A DNA stretch of 64,000 nucleotides, taken from assembly GCA_038373865.1 (NCBI GenBank), contig JAXGGA010001060.1:107386-171385 (forward strand). Reading direction: 5' to 3'. The translations under genes were made by a program, and so were the position numbers. This DNA comes from Uloborus plumipes (taxonomy: Eukaryota; Arthropoda; Arachnida; Araneae; Uloboridae). The notes below the pieces were generated by a model. That model did not search any database and was not told the origin of the DNA. It saw only the letters and a program-made list of their open reading frames with translations. This document shows, piece by piece, positions 61,301 to 64,000 of this stretch (positions within the stretch are counted from its first letter, which is position 1; each line of letters opens with the position of its first letter).

Positions 61301-62152
61301 GCCTTTGGCAGTAATTACGATTAATGGTATTTCCAAAGCAGCTTTGGAAAATTGAGTTGCATCACTTTGAAAGACAGTAATTGGGTTACATTTTTAATAA
61401 AAGAAGGAATAACAACTTAGTAAACATGAAGGAACAACATTTTGCATAATTATTTTAAATTTTCTTGTTATTTATGATAATGAGTGCTGTGGAATTGGGA
61501 ATCACTCTGGTTTGTCAAAAAGAATGACATGAATGGATACCTCTTTTTAGATTTTTAAAAATACATGAGGCTTAATAAAAGACATGCGTTTGCTAATTTA
61601 TACAAAATGATGTTTTTAAATTCATGTTTTTGGGAGGATTTAATTTGCTTAATGTAAATTGTATCTTCTTCGAAACCTTCATAAGGATAATAATGTGTCA
61701 GCGAAGATATTATTTTTAAACTTTATTTAATGATTAATTTATTTAATGTTATAAATGACTTTAGAGTATGTGCTATATTCAATAAAAAAACATATTTTAA
61801 TAGGTGATGTTAACGTAAGGATGAATGCATTTTCTTTTTAATGTGTGTGATCATAATGAAAAATACTCTATGAGTTCACCATGTACTTTGTAAAAAAAAT
61901 GGATTCAGCTTTACTACACACAAGATGCCAACTGGTTTAAATTACATAGTTTACAAACTTGAGATCCAAAAGATGTAAACAAAAAAAATCTTAAATGAGA
62001 TAACACTGGGAAACAGTCAGTTTGCGGCATTTTACTTAAAGTCAATTTCTTCTCAGACAAGTGTACTGAATACTAGAAAATTATTACATTTGTCAAATTA
62101 GCTTCAGTTTTTGAGGTAAATACTATTTGCTACGCCACTAAGAAAACCAAAA
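55307..62152. other. No gene recognised
   Basis: A long AT-rich stretch. 55340-56400 has a somewhat more even composition and may be an unclassified repeat, but I see no ORF, inverted ends or internal repeat to define it. The open frame at 60359-60571 has no recognisable domain. Confidence 0.5.
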
Positions 62153-63000
62153 TTAAAATACCAATATGCATAGAAAAAATATTTTATTAAGATCATTTAA
62201 CAGAACGATATAAAAATGAAAATAAAATTTATACGCTATACGTCGAATAATTAAAACAAAAAATACAGAAAACTTTTTATAAGCTTTTTTGTGATGGCAT
62301 TGTTCACTAAAAACTCTCTTATTAAAGTACAAAAATAGTCTACCGTTATGTAGCGATCCCATTGACCTTGGTATCTTTCTTCTATTATTCTAACGTCCTG
62401 GTGGAACCGTTCTCCTTGTTCCTCACTCTAATCACCAAGATTATCCGGAAATTTGTTCAAATGGCCATGCAAGAAATGTAATTTAATGCTCATTTTGCTC
62501 ATAGTAGCTTCTAATGTGTGAAAAATTTGAAGTATTTTTGTAGCTAATTCTGAATACTCCGGTGCTTCATGGTACCTCAAAAAGTGTTTGACTACTAAAA
62601 AAAGCTTCGCCATGCTTCAGGTTCAATTTTAATCATATGGTTTATAAATACAGTATCTTTCATAAGAGTATGGATTTACGGTCTATCGAAGATGCCTGCT
62701 TCTATTTTTTTATATCCTCAAGCTCAGGGGCGGAAATTTTTGACACACATATTTAAAACAGTCACAATTCTTATCAAGGGCTTTGATGAACTGTTTAGTT
62801 AACCCAAGCTTAATGAGAAGTGGTGGAAAAAGAATATTCTGTGGGCTAATCGGTGGATCAAGAATCACTCTTGCTATTCCTACTTCTAATCCAATGTTAT
62901 TTTTGCGAGACTACCCCATAGACATAAAATACATGAATATATTTAGTATACTTACCTTGATGCCCAAATAACAAATTCACCATTTTCAAATATGGGGGTT
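62153..63000 (-). pseudogene. Decayed copy of a multicopy arthropod protein family (HFLHxHL...EEQGERFHQD type)
   Basis: Reading the minus strand from about 63000 down: a YTKYIHVFYVYG block, then ILFPPLLIKLGLTKQFIKAL, DKNCDCFKYVCQKFP, EAGIFDRP, VVKHFLRYHEAPEYSELA, then KLHFLHGHLNKFPDNLGD, a stop, SEEQGERFHQDVRIIEERYQ and GQWDRY. The order matches, from memory, a family of uncharacterised proteins present in hundreds of copies in spider, insect and other arthropod genomes, usually ending with an MADYCW motif (here degraded to a VDYFC-like remnant). There are several stops and at least two frame changes, so it is a pseudogene. The family's function is not known to me. The + strand frame at 62783-62971 is a shadow. 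Confidence 0.7.
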
Positions 63001-63878
63001 AACACAATGTTTTCGTAAGGAACACATATTTTTCCAGACAAAAAGCACTTTTAAACTCACAGTAAGACACGAACTGATATTTTCAAGGTCTAATACCTAA
63101 TTCGTAAATTTTTTATCATATATACGAGAAAAAATAATAGCATTTAGTGAAAATAATTGAATTAATAGATCTTTAGGAGGGAAGTTAACATTTTTTCGTT
63201 AATATCTTCTGTTTCGTTTATATCAAGAACGAGTTTTCGATCCAAAAAAAGCAAATGCATATTGTGTATGTCTATTGCAAGTGTTTGCAAAAACCATTAG
63301 CAAAATAAGTGAAGCAGATTTTTTAATCGTTTTGTACCGCAGTGCAATGCATTAAAAGTTACTAAATAGACTTAAAAGAGAGTTGAACTATCCCTGCTAA
63401 TTTTAAGTATCTTTGTTTATTAGTTTTGGCTGACCGTTAGTAAGAAATTATTATTTTTTCTTTTGTTTTAATTAAACTTAGAGTTACTATTCAAAACAAG
63501 GAGGTACTACCTATTCATCTTGCATTCAGCATTTTATTTCACTTTTTTTCAATAAAAACTTTTATTTCAATTACAAATTACTGATAAACTATTTTCAATA
63601 GTTAAAAACTATCTAAATACAATGTCTCTTAATAAAAGAGTATAATAATAAAAGTTTACTTGTGTCAGTACATATCATCTAGTTAATCAAAAGCGTATTT
63701 TATTTCAGAGAAGTTACAAATTAACCTTTAAAGTAATCAAATTTTCATGATAACTTATGAAACTCAATTATATGTTTGCACCTAGAATGCTTCATTCGTT
63801 ATGACGTACAAAAATTGACACAAAATATGACTTAAAATTCTTATATGTGTTTTTATATTCCATCATTTTTCACGCACA
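63001..63878. other. No gene recognised
   Basis: AT-rich linker. I see nothing coding. Confidence 0.6.
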
Positions 63879-63990
63879 ATCCCAAGTAGCACACTTCGTT
63901 GTTTAAAGGTTGTATAATGGTTATTAACGTTGTGACAACGGATTAAAAACGTTTATGAAACGTTTAAACGTTTTTTGTGCTACCTGGGAT
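63879..63990. mobile_element. Small palindromic MITE, copy 2
   Basis: It begins atcccaagtagcacact and ends tttgtgctacctgggat, inverted ends with one extra base on one side. The internal aaaggttgt, ggttattaacgttgt, gacaac and aaacgtttaaacg blocks are in the same order as in 21817-21923. This copy has better preserved ends than copy 1. Confidence 0.85.
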
Positions 63991-64000
63991 ATTGTTCTTG

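Overview
This window looks like arthropod nuclear DNA, most likely from a chelicerate such as a spider. It is AT-rich, its introns are long, and it is full of decayed DNA transposons, MITEs and tRNA-derived SINEs. I see no prokaryotic features, CRISPR arrays, rRNA or intact tRNA genes. The spider assignment is an inference from the gene family and the repeat proteins; the sequence does not prove it.

One gene can be supported. It lies on the + strand and is a member of the Dpr (defective proboscis extension response) / zig-8-like family of two-immunoglobulin-domain neuronal recognition proteins. Three coding exons are visible: the C-terminal half of Ig1 (23235-23445), the whole of Ig2 (35954-36250) and the C-terminal tail with the stop codon (44367-44494). 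Splice phases are 0 in, then 1/1, then 1/1, and together the exons encode 211 residues and a stop. The introns are 12.5 kb and 8.1 kb. The exon for the first half of Ig1 and the signal peptide was not found in the 23 kb upstream and probably lies outside the window.

1-23234 (upstream intron or 5' flank) has no recognised coding exon. It holds a three-copy 346-349 bp tandem array, an older tandem array of about 215-222 bp period, several copies of a CACTG...CAGTG MITE family, a SINE, four direct copies of a roughly 300 bp module between 12.6 and 18.9 kb, and a small palindromic MITE.

23446-35953 (intron 1) is a nest of transposons. A TTAA-flanked piggyBac-like element (24063-27232) carries a hAT-like G/C-rich MITE, a SINE and a Tigger/pogo derivative. 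A tandem duplication is split by a second SINE with its target-site duplication intact. A hAT-like element (30894-34572) is split by a 3.36 kb element with terminal inverted repeats close to 1 kb, which encloses a decayed minus-strand ORF of a repeat-associated protein family.

36251-44366 (intron 2) holds a 47-base A run, a strong 150 bp hairpin and a TTAA MITE. 44495-64000 (3' flank) holds another CACTG MITE, a roughly 395 bp-period direct duplication, several hairpins, an 818 bp TA-flanked inverted-repeat element and, at 62.2-63.0 kb, a minus-strand pseudogene of a second repeat-associated protein family. No other host gene was recognised.
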